DNA of 64,000 bases from Saposhnikovia divaricata. Its lineage: Eukaryota; Streptophyta; Magnoliopsida; Apiales; Apiaceae. A program made the position numbers and the translations under genes. The first letter of the stretch is position 1, and each line of letters begins with the position of its first letter. Shown here one piece after another: positions 34,582 through 46,596 of this stretch. The notes under the pieces are model-generated. The model was not told the origin of the DNA. It ran no database searches and worked only from the letters and a program-made list of their open reading frames with translations. The stretch spans positions 143,386,148 through 143,450,147 of the forward strand of contig CM071598.1 of the NCBI GenBank assembly GCA_036435485.1, in the 5' to 3' direction.

Positions 34582-36368
34582 ATGGCACAATCAGGTTGGC
34601 AAGAACGTCGTTCAATCAATGTTCCACCACTCTTGCTTGGAACAGAAAACTATCATGATTGGAAGTTCCTAATGAAAATATTTCTCCAGAAGGATACATA
34701 CGAATGGGATGCTGTTGAAAATGGCATCAATATTCCCATGAACGATGGCAAACCCAAACCAGTAAAGGATCTCACTATTGCGGAAGTCAATTCTCTGAAT
34801 TATAATGCTCGAGCTATGAATTCTTTACTCAATGGACTGTGTGCTACTGAACTTCGAAAAGTTTCAGCATGTACTTCGGCCAAACAAGTTTGGGATACTA
34901 TTGTAGTAAGTCACGAAGGCACTTCAAAGGTTCGTGAAGTCAAGCTTGATCTTCTTATGAGTGATTATGAAAGCTTCATATTGGAAAAGGATGAAAGCAT
35001 AAAAGAAGCCCAGGGACGATTTCTCACACTGATGAATTCTATTGCTCTCATGGAAAGGCACATTCCTCAGGCAGAAATTAACAGAAAAATTCTTCGATCA
35101 CTGCCCAAAAAGTTTGCTCCTAAAGTAACAACTCTGCATTCTTCCTTGATCTCAAAAATGGATACACTCACTCTTTTCAGTGAATTAGAAGAGTTTGAGA
35201 ACCAATTGAGAAGATATGATGAGGAAGAGGAAGTACCAAGGAAAAAGACACTAGCCCTTAAAACTATTGCAGATTCCAGTGAAGACTCAGATGAAAAGAT
35301 TGCTCTTCTAACAAAGAAGTTTTAGAAGTTTCTTTCCAAAAAGAAAGCTGCTAGCAGACCTACTCAAAAATCTTATGGATTCAAAAAGGAATTCAGAAAC
35401 AACACGAACGATGAAGTATGTTTCGAATGCGGCAAGAAAGGTCATATCAAAAAGAATTGTTTTCAACTGAAGGCGAAATTAAAATCTTCTGGATCAAAGG
35501 ATCAAGACAAGGAGAAGAAAAAGAGCAAAGCATTTCTGACATGGAGCGACGATGAATCTGATATAGAAATTGACTCTGATGATGAAGTTGCTCAACTATG
35601 TTTTGCTGGATTTGATGAAAACTTCAGTGAAAATGAAGAGGTATTTTCTACTCCTCTAAAATCATTTGTTTCTGAAGATTTACTAACCTTGCAGGCACAA
35701 AATGAAAAATTGCGAAATAAAAATGCATACTTAAAGCAAGAATTAAGGAAGTGCTAAGTGAAATGGATGATTCTATGAAAGAGGAATCATTTGCTGAAGA
35801 AAACAAGTTGCTAAATGAAAAGATGACCAAGCTTGTCGAAGAAAATACGCGTCTGAAAAATGAGCTTGAAAGAAAGGATGCTTGCTTAGCCACATTAAGG
35901 CAGGAAACAGATTCCTTCAAGGAAACTGAATGCAAAAAGACGGAAACAGAACAGAAATTCTCCGAACACCAGAAAAAAATTGATTGTCTAAAGAAAGATC
36001 TGGCCAAATTCGTACATGGTGAAGGCACATTAGACGTGATGTTGGCAAGCCAAAAATCTTCTTTGGGAAAAGAAGGACTGGGATATAACTCGAACAAAAA
36101 GAGTGCATTTGAAAAGATAAAGAAGAGGACTACTATGAAGTACAGTATGTCGTATGAGAAATGCAAAGATTGCGGAAAAAGGGGACATATCTCAGCAGAG
36201 TCCAAATTCTGTCATATTAAGGGCCAAGCTGCTAAACCTTATCATTTATATATGCCTGATTCTTCTAATACTGCTCAAATTTGGATTAAGAAAATAGAAA
36301 GACATTTATATAATATCATAGATACTAACAATGCAGGACCCAAATCAAGGTGGGTACCTAAGACATGA
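34582..36368 (+). pseudogene. gag: gag of E3 (broken by stop and frameshift)
   Basis: Starts at the ATG at 34582 (MAQSGWQERRSINVPPLL). The copia gag domain (DWKFLMKIFLQ, CTSAKQVWDTI, LLMSDYESF) runs to a TAG at 35323-35325. The same frame continues with a zinc knuckle CFECGKKGHIKKNC (about 35420-35460) and an acidic stretch. Near 35750 a one-base loss shifts the frame into a coiled coil (LNEKMTKLVEENTRLKNELER) and a second Cys/His motif CKDCGKRGHISAESKFC. The end WVPKT with TGA is at 36366-36368, 19 bases before the acceptor-like TTGCAG. Confidence 0.9.
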
Positions 36369-36387
36369 ATATATATATGTCTTGCAG

Positions 36388-36961
36388 GTGTGCTTAAAGG
36401 TTCACGTTCCAAAGAATAAGTGGATCATAGACAGTGGTTGTTCCCGTCATATGACAGGAGTAGGGATGGCAACGGGTTGGATACCTGTGATATCCAAATC
36501 CAAATCCGAATCTGAAATCCAAATCCAAACCCGATCCAAATCCAATCGGATCTGGAAATTCAAAATTCAAACCCGATCCATCGGGTTTGGATCGGGTTCG
36601 GGTTTATCCAAACCCGAATTACATAAAAATTTCATAAAAAATAAAATTACAATTACAAATAAATATTCAGATTCCAAAAACATAAAAATAAACCTAAAAA
36701 GGAAAAAAAGTAAAACAAGGAATGATGATGGAAATAGAAAGCTACTGGAAATAAAAACAAATAAAATGTAAAGTCCATGAAATAGAAAGCTACCTCATAA
36801 TGCAACTTTGTAAAGTCCATGAATCATCAATAAAATGTGCTGTGATCGCCATATATCCTTTCTTTTGGCTGCTTGCAGTCCACATGTCAGTTGTAACAGC
36901 TACCCGGCTTGTAATACTCTCCAAATAAAATGTATTTTTTTAAAGATTATATATGTATATA

Positions 36962-37011
<50 letters not shown>

Positions 37012-40000
37012 TTTTTTCGGGTTTCGGGTTTGGATCGGGTTTGGATCGGGTTTTCAGGTTTCGGGTTTGGATCGGGTTGGATATAGTTAATATCCAAATC
37101 CAAATCCAAACTCTTTCGGGTTTAAAAATCAAATCCAAATCCAAATCCAAATCCAAAAAATCGGGTTCGGTAAGATCCAATCGGGTCGAATTGGATCGGG
37201 TATCCATCGGATCGGTTTTTTTTGCCATCCCTAGACAGGAGACAAGTCGAAATTCCTATCTCTAATCGCCTCAGATGGAGGGTTAGTTACCTTGGGCGAT
37301 TCCAATACGGTAAGGATTGTTGGAAAAGGCACCATAGGTAATGAAAAATTCTCTATTAAAAATGTAAGATTGGTTGAGGGTCTTAAATACAATCTCATTA
37401 GTGTTAGTCAATTCACAGATTCTGGTCATAGTGTTAATTTTGATAAAAACATGTGCTTTATTGGTACTAACTCTAATGAGACTCCCTTAGTAGCCAAACG
37501 AAAAGGAAATATCTTTGTGTTAGATTTTGATGAGCAACAGGAAGAAGTATGTCTAGCGTCCATTCAAGAACAACAACATCTTTGGCACAGAAGACTTGGC
37601 CATGTTCATATGGATCTTTTGAAGAAAATCTCATCTCATGGTCTAGTCAAAGGCCTGCCTAAGCTCAAATATAGAAAGACAGAACCTTGTTCATCCTGTC
37701 AACTGGGAAAGCAAGTCAAGACATCTTTCAAAGCCAAAAATTAGGTGTCTACTACTGATTCATTGCAGTTATTGCATCTCGACCTTTTTGGACCTGAAAG
37801 GTATGTAAGTCTTGGAGGTAAGAAATATTCTTTTGTTATAGTTGATGATTTTTCTCGATTCACTTGGGTACTGTTTCTTCGTACTAAGGATGAAGCTTTT
37901 AGTGAATTTCAAGATTTAATTGCTAACCTTGAAACTAAGTATTCCAAGAAGCTGAGAACTATAAGGAGTGATCATGGTGGAGAATTCGAGAAAGATTTTA
38001 TCAATTATTGCAAGACCAGAGGCATATCACATGAATTTTCTGCTCCACGCACCCCTCAACAGAACGGAGTAGTTGAACGCAAAAATAGAACACTACAAGA
38101 AACTGCTAGGACTTTGCTTCATGAGAGTAAGTTACCTCGAAAGTTCTGGGCAGAGGCGGTAAATACTTCTTGTTACGTACTTAATAGAGTATTAATTCGT
38201 CCTATCTTGTTGAAAACTCCGTATGAATTGCTTAAAAATAAAAATCCTAATATTAGTTACTTTCGAGTTTTCGGATCCAAATGCTTTATTCTAGATACTC
38301 AACCAAATCGTGGGAAGTTTGATCCCCGTGCTATTGAAGGTATATTCTTGGGTTACTCCACTTCTAGTAAGGCATATCGTGTTTATAATCCTGATAAGAA
38401 TAAATTAGAGGAATCTATTAACATTACTTTCAATGAGTCTAATCTTGATCTAGCCAAAGGTTGGGAAGTTTTCGCAGATGATGATTCTTGTGTTCAAAAG
38501 AGTCAGTCTCAATCTGGAAAGAGTCAGTCTTAATCTGGAAAGAGTCAGTCTCAATATGGAAAGAGTCAGTCTCAATCTGAGAAGGAACAGTCTTTCTTTG
38601 AAAAAGAACTACCTCATTCTTCAACAGAACAGGAGTCACCTCAAAGGAATTCCACTTTCTCTCAATCATCTCCAGAGTTTTCTGAAGCATCTGATAATCC
38701 ATCTTCTAGAACTGAAAGAAACTCTTCAGAAATTCCTTTTCAATCAAATGATTCAAATGAAGAAGAAATGAGCCGAATAAATCTTCCTAAATCATCCAGA
38801 GCCGTGAAGAATCATCCTCCAGACAATCTTCTTTCAGAGTTAAATCAAGGAATCACTACTCGAAGCAGGGTGAGAAACTTTTGTGCATTCTATGCTTTTG
38901 TAGCTGAATTCGAGTCCAAAAATGCTCAAGAAGCAGTGGAAAACGAACAATAGTCAATAGCAATGCAAGAGGAACTTAACCAATTCGAACGTTGTGATGT
39001 GTGGGAACTTGTACCACCTCCAAAACATGTCACAGTCATTGGTACTCGCTGGGTTTTCAAGAATAAAAAGGATGAAGACGGAAACATTATCAGAAATAAA
39101 GCTCGTCTCGTGGCTCAAGGTTATAATCAACAAGAGGGTATCGACTATGACGAGACCTATGCTCCAGTAGCTCGTTTAGAAGCTATACGTATTCCTATGG
39201 CATTTGCAGCATACAAGAACTTTAAGCTTTACCAGATGGACGTCAAAAGTGCATTCTTAAACGGATATCTGCAGGAAGAAGTCTATGTAAAGCAGCCTCC
39301 AGGTTTCATTCATGAGAAGTATCCTCACTTCGTATACAAACTCAAGCAATCTGTCTATGGTCTTAGACAGTCCCCCAGGTATTGGTATGATCGACTCAGT
39401 GCATTCCTTGTTGACTCAGGTTTTATTCGTGGTACACTCGATCCTACTCTTTTTATATTTCATAAGAAAAATGATTTTTTATTGGTTCAAGTATACGTTG
39501 ATGATATTGTGTTTGGAGCTTCAGATGAGGCCTTATGCAAATGGTTCTCAGACTGTATGCATAAGGAGTTCGACATGAGTCTTATGGGAGAATTACAATT
39601 CTTTCTGGGACTACAAATTAACCAAACAAATGCAGGTATCTTTATTCATCAGAGTAAGTATATTAAGGATTTACTCAAAAGGTTTGATTTAGAGCATGTC
39701 ACTCCTAAATCAACTCCAATGAGTGTCACCACCAAACTCACTAAGGATGAAAATGGTAAGTCTGTTGATATTACCAAATATAGAGGTATGATTGGTTCTT
39801 TGTTATATCTTACTGCTTCTCGTCCAGACATCATGTTTAGTGTTTGCTTATGTGCTCGCTTTCAAGCAGCGCCTAAGGGATCCCATGTTAATGCTGTAAA
39901 GCGAATATTCAAGTATTTAAAGGGAACTGACGACTTGGGACTATTCTATCCCAGTTCCCCGTCTTTTGATTTAATTGGTTTTTCAGATGCTGATTACGCA

Positions 40001-40435
40001 GGATCTCAAGTTGATCGTAAAAGCACTAGCGGAGCATGTGAATTTTTAGGTGATTGTCTAGTAGCTTGGCATAGTAAGAAACAAACATCGGTTGCAATGT
40101 CAACTGCAGAAGGAGAATATATTGCTGCAGGTAGCTACTGTGCACAAATCCTTTGGATGCAACAAACCCTAAAAGATTTTGGTATAAAATTTTCAAATAT
40201 CCCAATTTATTGTGATAATACTTCTGCTATTAACATTTCCAAAAATCCTGTCATGCATTCTCGTACCAAACATATTGATGTTCGTCATCATTTTATTCGA
40301 GATCATGTTGCTAAAGGTAATATTGAGCTTATATTTATTCCTACTGAAAATCAAAAAGCTGATATTTTTACACAGCCTTTATCTGAAGACAGGTTTTGCA
40401 TGCTTCGAAGGGAGCTTGGTATGTGCACCCTTTAA
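36388..40435 (+). pseudogene. pol: pol of E3: protease, integrase, reverse transcriptase, RNase H (MITE plus three stops)
   Basis: The frame opens at GTGTGC directly after TTGCAG. The protease DSGCSRHMTG is split right after its active site by the MITE at 36461-37233 and resumes at about 37242. The integrase HHCC finger is at about 37585-37700. TAG at 37742-37744 interrupts just before the DLFGP catalytic stretch; SDHGGEFE and NGVVERKNR follow. In the linker, imperfect 21 bp repeats encode SQSQSGK-type peptides, with a TAA at 38531-38533. TAG at 38951-38953 precedes the reverse transcriptase (KARLVAQGYNQ, QMDVKSAFLNG, VYVDDIVFG). RNase H is intact to the TAA at 40433-40435. Not functional. 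Confidence 0.92.
36461..37233. mobile_element. hAT-type MITE inside the protease of E3, 773 bp
   Basis: Terminal inverted repeats TAGGGATGGCAA and TTGCCATCCCTA with the 8 bp target duplication GACAGGAG (36453-36460 and 37234-37241), as made by hAT transposases. Subterminal repeats GGATCGGGTTTGG and AAATCCAAATCC are on opposite sides. A (TA)n run lies at about 36965-37007. Removing the element and one GACAGGAG restores the protease frame. No transposase. Confidence 0.95.
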
Positions 40436-40725
40436 TTTATCGATTGGTAAATAGTATCACTGTATTTTCATTACCTTAATTCTTGTTTCTGTGAATATGT
40501 TAATTTGATTGTGATTTAAATTGATTGATCGGTGAATACGTGGTAGTTTTATTTGTTAGTAATGTGAGTCAGTTTATGCTATTTTCTTGCATGGTCTACA
40601 CCTGTATGCCTTAATTACTTTTTTCTCGGGCACGTCTTCCTAAGTGTCTCTTCTATTCTCTCTTCTCTTACTCTCTCTCTATTATCTCTCCTATTTTCTC
40701 TCTATATTTACCCTTTTTTCTTTTA

Positions 40726-42298
40726 ATGGCGAAACGAAAAACTCGATCGGTTGCTACTCGTTCCGGCAAGCCTCCAACAAAGTCAGAATCCTCTAAACGG
40801 CTGAAGGCAGGCGTTTCTGAAGATCATTCTAACTCCGAATCTTCCATTCCGGAGCCAAGCTTGAAAGCAGAGTTCATGACTACTGAGGGGTCCTCTAAAA
40901 ACAAGGCAAAACCGATTCTCAAAGAAAGAATGGCAGATAGTGACCTACTTCAACGCATTGGTATAGTGCAGATCTTTGAGACTCTCAAGTGTGCACCTCT
41001 TTTATCGCCTCCGATGAAGTTTTACCCCTCCCTGGTTCGAGATTTTTACTCTAATTTGACTAAAGGGCATAACGAAATGGTGTATTCGAATGTTAAGGGT
41101 GTTCCCATTGTGCTCACTGCTGACTGGATTGGATCTATTCTTGGAGTTGCTGCCAGTGGACCTTGCCCCTTCACCTCTCATCAACCATTCTCAGAGATTG
41201 AAGACCTTCCATATGAAGAGCAGCTTCGAACCATTCTTGGAGATTCTTCGATCTCGGCTGACTCCAAACCCTTGGTATCATCTCTCACTCCTACTTGTCT
41301 CTTGTTATTCAAGTTCTTTCATACAAAACCTTTTATCGTGCAAAAGTGGTCGAGATAGGGTCACCTATCAAGATTCAATTTTTCTGTCTTTATTTGTTAA
41401 GCAAATGCCCTTTAATGCTGCCTCTTTCTTAATTCGTAACATGATTCATTGTGCCTCTCATGATTCCATGCATTTGCCATACCCCTGTCTTTTGACTAAA
41501 GTTTTTGAATATTTCAAAGTGATTGATGCCACTGATGAAGTGGATAATTTGACTGAAACATTTGATTTGAATACCTTAGCTCGTAACCATCTTTCGGTTA
41601 CTGAGTCAAATGAGCTGGTTTTTGAGAATGTTGATTCTCTGTCAGACACTTCTTTGCCTCACTCTCCCACTGCTCCATCCTCTTTTGGCAATGCTAAGTT
41701 GCATGCATTTCTTGATGGCGTTTCTGCTCAAGTTGGAGCAAATGCTAAAGCCATCGAATCTCTTCAAACTAAGATGCTTTCTGTTGAGTCCTCTCTTGCA
41801 TCGATGTCCAAGTCTATGGAGTTACTACATTCCAAATTGGATGTATTGAAAGCTAATGATCGAAGCATCTCTAGGAAAATGGATTTCGAATTTAGCTCAC
41901 TTCAGAAAGGAATGACTTATACTGCCAAGGCTTGGGAAAAAGAATTTGTTAAGCTTTTCTTTAAGTTGGGTTCCGAGACACAGTTCTTGTCCAAGCAGCT
42001 CAATTCTATTCATGTCAAACATGTCACACCCTGGCATAAAAAGACTGACTAGATTGGAGATTGTACTCTCGAAGAAATTACTGCACCTCTTCCTCTCCCA
42101 GCAATCCCTCCTCCTGCTGCATTCGGACTTACAAAGGATGAATATATGGAGAAGCTCTTTCAGTGGATGGATGCTAGAGATGGCAAAGCTCCTTCATCAG
42201 ATTTCTTTGCACAGAATTTTTCTACCTATGGGGACACTCCTAAGTATAAGAAAAAGGGCAAGGGCAAGGATCCAATTGATATTCCTGACGATGATTAA
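40726..42298 (+). pseudogene. envelope-like additional ORF of E3 (frameshift and stop)
   Basis: The ATG at 40726 follows a strongly CT-rich leader. The first part is basic, then a domain of the putative plant transposon protein type (KFYPSLVRDFYSNL, VPIVLTADWIGSILG, PCPF). Near 41325-41345 the frame shifts; the second half continues (QDSIFLSLFVKQMPFNAASF) into a helical region with AKAIESLQTKMLSVESSLAS-type coiled coil. A TAG at 42050-42052 interrupts it, and the frame ends at the TAA at 42296-42298. It corresponds in position to the extra ORFs of E1 and E2, but sequence similarity is slight. No signal peptide. Function unknown. Confidence 0.72.
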
Positions 42299-42651
42299 GT
42301 CTGTTTTTATGTTGATGAAAGGGGGAGAACTTAGTTGTTTTTGAAATTCGAACTGTTTTAAGTTTGCTGCTCTGTGTTTGAACTTAGCTGTGATTGATTA
42401 TGTGTTTGAACTTATTTGTGGTAACTTTGAATATTTGTGGTCGTTGTCGTTTTGAATATTGGTGGCTATTTGTGGTTATTTGTGTTTGGAATTTATTTGC
42501 TGCTCATAATATGCACTGATTTAATCTCAGACTACTGGATTACTCTGTCTGTATTTGATTGCATTGTCTATATAAGTGTTTTTAACAGGGGGAGACAGAA
42601 ATAGCTTGTTCGACATTCAAAAATGTTCATCATCATAAAAAAGGGGGAGAT

Positions 42652-43501
42652 TGTTAATCCCAGGTTTTTAGGATGATGATTTTTGAATGGTCTTCGAATT
42701 AAATCATTGAGATTTGATTCTGAGGTTCCATATATAATTGCCATATCTTTTTCAGGATATATGTATATATATTGTATTTATGGCAGGGATATATTTCAGG
42801 GATAGTATGCGATTTGATTTCAAATCCTAAAGGAGCCATTGTTATGATCACTGATTGATTATTATGTAATCACTAATTTATGATTGATTGATTCTTGTCT
42901 TCACCAGCTATAAACTCAAGGATTCATATGTAACGGCTATATGCTCTTGTGCTATATAAAGACAACCTTTCAGCAAGAAGAAAACATTCGAAGTTTTACT
43001 GCAATGTAACTTCTATACACAGACACTCAAGTTCATATACATTCTGTTTAGAAGTTCCATTCATCGAGTTGTAAAAGTTTATTCATTTTACACACACTTG
43101 TGCCGGGTTGTGGCAATTAGATAGGGTTGCAAGTCATAAGCCAAGGTAGCCAGTGGGCTAGGTAGCAGGTTTGCCAGGAGACAGTTGTGTCAAGGGAAGG
43201 GTTCTTCCAAGCGGCTTTAAATTGTAATCGGGGAATCTGTAAGCTTTATATTATTGTTCTAATAATATAATCTCTGTGCTAGTTGGCATAGGGACTTGGA
43301 TGTAGGCCATAGATTGGGTAGGGGCCGAACCAAGTGAAAATTTCTGGTGTTCTTGCTTTACATTCTGTCATTTACTTATTGCTGATTATTCTCTCTGTTA
43401 GTTAATTGAGACACTCTCACACATAAAAGAGACAGTCTCATTATCAAATGAGACAGTCTCATTCATCTGACAGTTAAATATATTGTGCTACTCGATTTAC
43501 A
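42652..43501 (+). repeat. 3' LTR of E3
   Basis: 850 bp with the same ends as the 5' LTR, shorter (TA)n run, about 24 substitutions by eye. The polypurine tract lies immediately upstream. Confidence 0.95.
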
Positions 43502-46500
43502 AATACTAATTCTCGTTTTTTTCATGCTTCGGCTTCTCTTCGAAAGAAAATGAATAATGTTCTGTTTCTCAGGAATGATGAGGGGGAGGCTGTTAATGAT
43601 AATGTGGGAATGTATGAGATGGTGAAGGAATATTTCTCGCGAGTTTTTGCTGGGTCTAATTTAGATAGATAGACTGGTAGTACAATCAGTGAGTCATTAA
43701 TTTCGGAGGCTCAGAATGCAAGTTTGGGTGCAGATTTAACGTACGAGGAGTTTACTACTGCAGTTAAGCAAATGCATCCTGACAAAGTTAGTAGCCCTGA
43801 TGGGCTCAACCCTGCTTTCTACCAGCATTTTTGGAGTTGTTTAGGGCATGAGGTGTTTAAGTGTTGTCGTTCTTGGCTGGCTGATAATGCTTTTCCGTTG
43901 GGGCTAAATGACACGAATGTAGTACTCATTCATAAAAAAGAGGATGCGGACAATATGAAGGATTTAACGCCCATTGCTTTGTGCAATGTGCTCTACAAAA
44001 TTCTTGCTAAAGTGCTTGCCAATCAGTTGAAAAAGATTTTGCCCGGCCTTATATCTGAGAACCAATCTGCGTTTGTTCCCGGAAGGAATATATCAGATAA
44101 TGTTCTAGTTGCTTTTGAGATACTTCTCTTTATGAAGAGGAAAAATTATGGGTCGGAAGGGGAGATTGCTCTTAAACTTGATGTTAGTAAGGCTTATGAT
44201 AGAGTTGATTGGCCTTTTTTAAAGGAGCGTATGGTTCAAATGGGGTTTAGTAGCAAATGGATTTCATGGATTATGTTGTGTGTTTCTATTGTGTCGTACT
44301 CAATTTGCTTCAATGTGGGGCTTATAAATCCTAGGTGTGGGCTCAGACAAGGTGACCCGTTGTCTCCTTACCTTTTTCTTCTTTGTGTGGAAGGAATGTC
44401 TTCTTCTTTGAGGGATGCTGCTGTAGCTGGTCGAATTAATGATTGCAAAATTAGCCCAGGTGCACCTGCAGTCACGCATCTGCTTTTTGCAGATGACTCT
44501 TTTTTATTTTTTAAGGCGAAGGTTGATGAAGTTGAGGAAGTGAAGGCTCTTTTGTCAAGGTATGAGCTGTTTTCAGGCCAAGCTATCAATTATCAAAAAT
44601 CAGGTATTTTCTTTAGTGCTAATGTCCGAAGAGATAAACAAGAGGAGTTTAAAGGGATTTTGGGGGGTGAGTAATGATCTGAGTCAAGGGCAGTACTTGG
44701 GGCTCCCGTCGTTGATAGGCCGTTCTAAGAAGTGAGTGTTATCGTTTTTGAAGGATCATGTTGGGAAGAGGATTCAGAGTTGGAGTTCTAAACTACTGTC
44801 CAAAGCGGGAAAGGTAGTATTGATCAAGAACGTAGCACAGGCCATTCCAAGTTATTGCATGTCTTGTTTTTTGATCCCAAAATCGTTATGTTAGGAGATA
44901 GAGACTATGATGAATGGGTATTGGTGGAAAACTAATTCAGCAGCTTCTAAAGGTTTAAGATGGCATTCGTGGAAAGGATTAAGCATGGCTAAGTGTAGTG
45001 GAGGGCTAGGGTTTTGAGATCTCCATGGCTTTAACCATGCCCTTCTGGGCAAGCACGTCTGGCAGTTTATTATTAAAACTGAGTCTCTAGTTTTTAGAGT
45101 ATTCAAAGCACGGTATTTCCCACAGACTAACATTCTACGAGCAGCTAGAGGGGGAGTTCTAGTTTTATCTGGTCAGGGATTTGGCAAGCAAAGGAGGATT
45201 TAAGTAAAGGGTTTAGATGGGTTTTAGGAGAGGGTAAGGAGATAAATGCATTTTCTGATGCTTGGTTAAAACCGAAGCTTGATTTTTGTGTAGAAGACTA
45301 TCATACAAATAGCACCAGGTGTGAAAAAGTATGTGATTTCTTTTTGCCAAACTCCAAGCAATGGAATACGCAGTTAATTCAAAACTGTTTCCAAGATGTT
45401 GATGCTAAAATCATTCTTGCACTCTGAATTCCTCAAAATCAGTCAAAGGATAGATTAGCTTGGGTTCATACGGGTGATGGTATCTATAGTGCTAAGTCAG
45501 GATATAATATGTGGTGGGATCAAAATTCAGCTCAACAAGGGGGTGTGCAGTCTGCAGGTTGGAAGAAATTGTGGTCTTTGAAGGTACCTCACAAGGTTCG
45601 TATGTTTCTGTGGAGGATTTGTAGGAATAATGTACCTGTGAGAAACATGCTTAGGGGAAAGGGAGTTAATGTCACTATATTATGCCCTATGTGCAACATC
45701 GATGTGGAGCACCTGCTTCATGTTTTTTTCGACTGTAGATATGCATCAGAGTGTTGGAGGGTAATGAACTTAATGTATGACATAAGGAAGGTAGAGTTTG
45801 CACCCACCTGGTTATTACAGAAGCTTGATTCATCTTCAAGTATTGAAGCCAGCAACATTGCCACTGTTTTGTGGGGGATTTGGCATGCTCGGAATTTAAA
45901 AGTGTGGGAAAATAAGGTGTTGAGTCCTGCTTTGGCTATGGAAGGGAGTAAGAGACTGATTGCGGAGTGGAAAGAAGTGCAGTTAAAAAAGCAAAATCCA
46001 GCAGCTAGTGGTGAAGGTAATCAAATGAGGCATATTCAGAAGTGGTTGCCACCTTTGGAAGGTACTCTTAAAATCAATGTGGATGCATCTGTTACGCAGG
46101 GAAGTAATTCGTTTCGAATTGGTATGGTACTTCGTGATTGTGGTGGCCAGTTTATCCAAGGGAAATGCATGCACTTTGCTGGAGAAGTTAAAGCACTTGA
46201 AGCAGAAGCTATTGGCATCAGCGAAGCCTTCCTGTGGATGCTATCTCGATGTGGTTAGGCTGTGCAGATAGAAAGTGATTCCTTAGTTGCAGTCAATGCC
46301 GTTGAAAAGAATGTGGAGAATCAATTAGAGATTGGAGATGTTTTTGAGCTTTGTCGAGATATCTTGCGTTTTAGAGCCGATTTATCCTTACACCATGTTA
46401 GAAAGCAACCGAGTTAGAAAGCAAGCGAACGAGGCGGCGCATTTGATGGCGCGTGTTCCTTGTGAGCTAGATAGCTACAAATTGTTCTCGTCTCCTCCAT

Positions 46501-46596
46501 TGAATGTGTTGGAGACTATTGTTTCTGAATTTTCAGTTCATTAATGAAAAGTTTATCTTTGGTTTAAAAAAAAAAAAAAACTAAGGTGAAAATTTC

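Larger units (their letters stand above)
33653..43501 (+). mobile_element. Sirevirus-type Ty1/copia retrotransposon E3, 9,849 bp
   Basis: LTRs 33653-34524 (872 bp) and 42652-43501 (850 bp), TG..CA, differ by about two dozen substitutions and a (TA)n length change. TSD AATAC is at 33648-33652 and 43502-43506. The primer-binding site TGGTATCAGAGC is at 34527-34538 and the polypurine tract AAAAAAGGGGGAGA at about 42637-42650. Gag, pol and an envelope-like ORF follow in Sirevirus order; all are broken. A hAT-type MITE sits in the protease. It is older than E2 and the chromovirus by LTR divergence. Confidence 0.96.
32893..46545 (+). pseudogene. LINE ORF2: endonuclease, reverse transcriptase, zf-RVT, RNase H (broken)
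   Basis: The C-terminal half of an APE-type endonuclease comes first (CILGDFND, LVGGQYTWERG, SSDHDPI), with frameshifts near 33205 and 33420. The linker is cut by E3 at 33652/43502. The reverse transcriptase (43724-44674) has SPDGLNP, SAFVPGR, KLDVSKAYDRVDW, GLRQGDPLSPYLF and the catalytic FADD. After a stop at about 44674 and more frameshifts come a zf-RVT domain (45.5-45.8 kb; LKVPHKVRMFLWR, CPMC..H..C) and a plant RNase H (KINVDAS, EAEAIGISEA), with a TAG near 46258. Multiple stops make it a dead copy. Plant L1-type order is clear. Confidence 0.9.
32867..46580 (+). mobile_element. 5'-truncated L1-type LINE, ~3.9 kb net, split by copia E3
   Basis: The sequence starts abruptly inside the endonuclease domain and ends in a 15-A tail (46566-46580). 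CTAAGGTGAAAATTTC, 16-18 bp, is duplicated at 32849-32866 and 46579-46596; this long target duplication plus poly-A marks target-primed reverse transcription. Removing E3 with one copy of AATAC joins the two halves in frame at the conserved LINE stretch around DCNT/NSRFFHAS. Net length about 3,860 bp. It ends about 500 bp before the polygalacturonase start codon. Confidence 0.95.

Noticed and set aside
40726..42298. A true retroviral envelope gene
   Set aside because: No signal peptide, cleavage site or transmembrane anchor could be seen in any of the three extra ORFs; only the position in the element supports the name.
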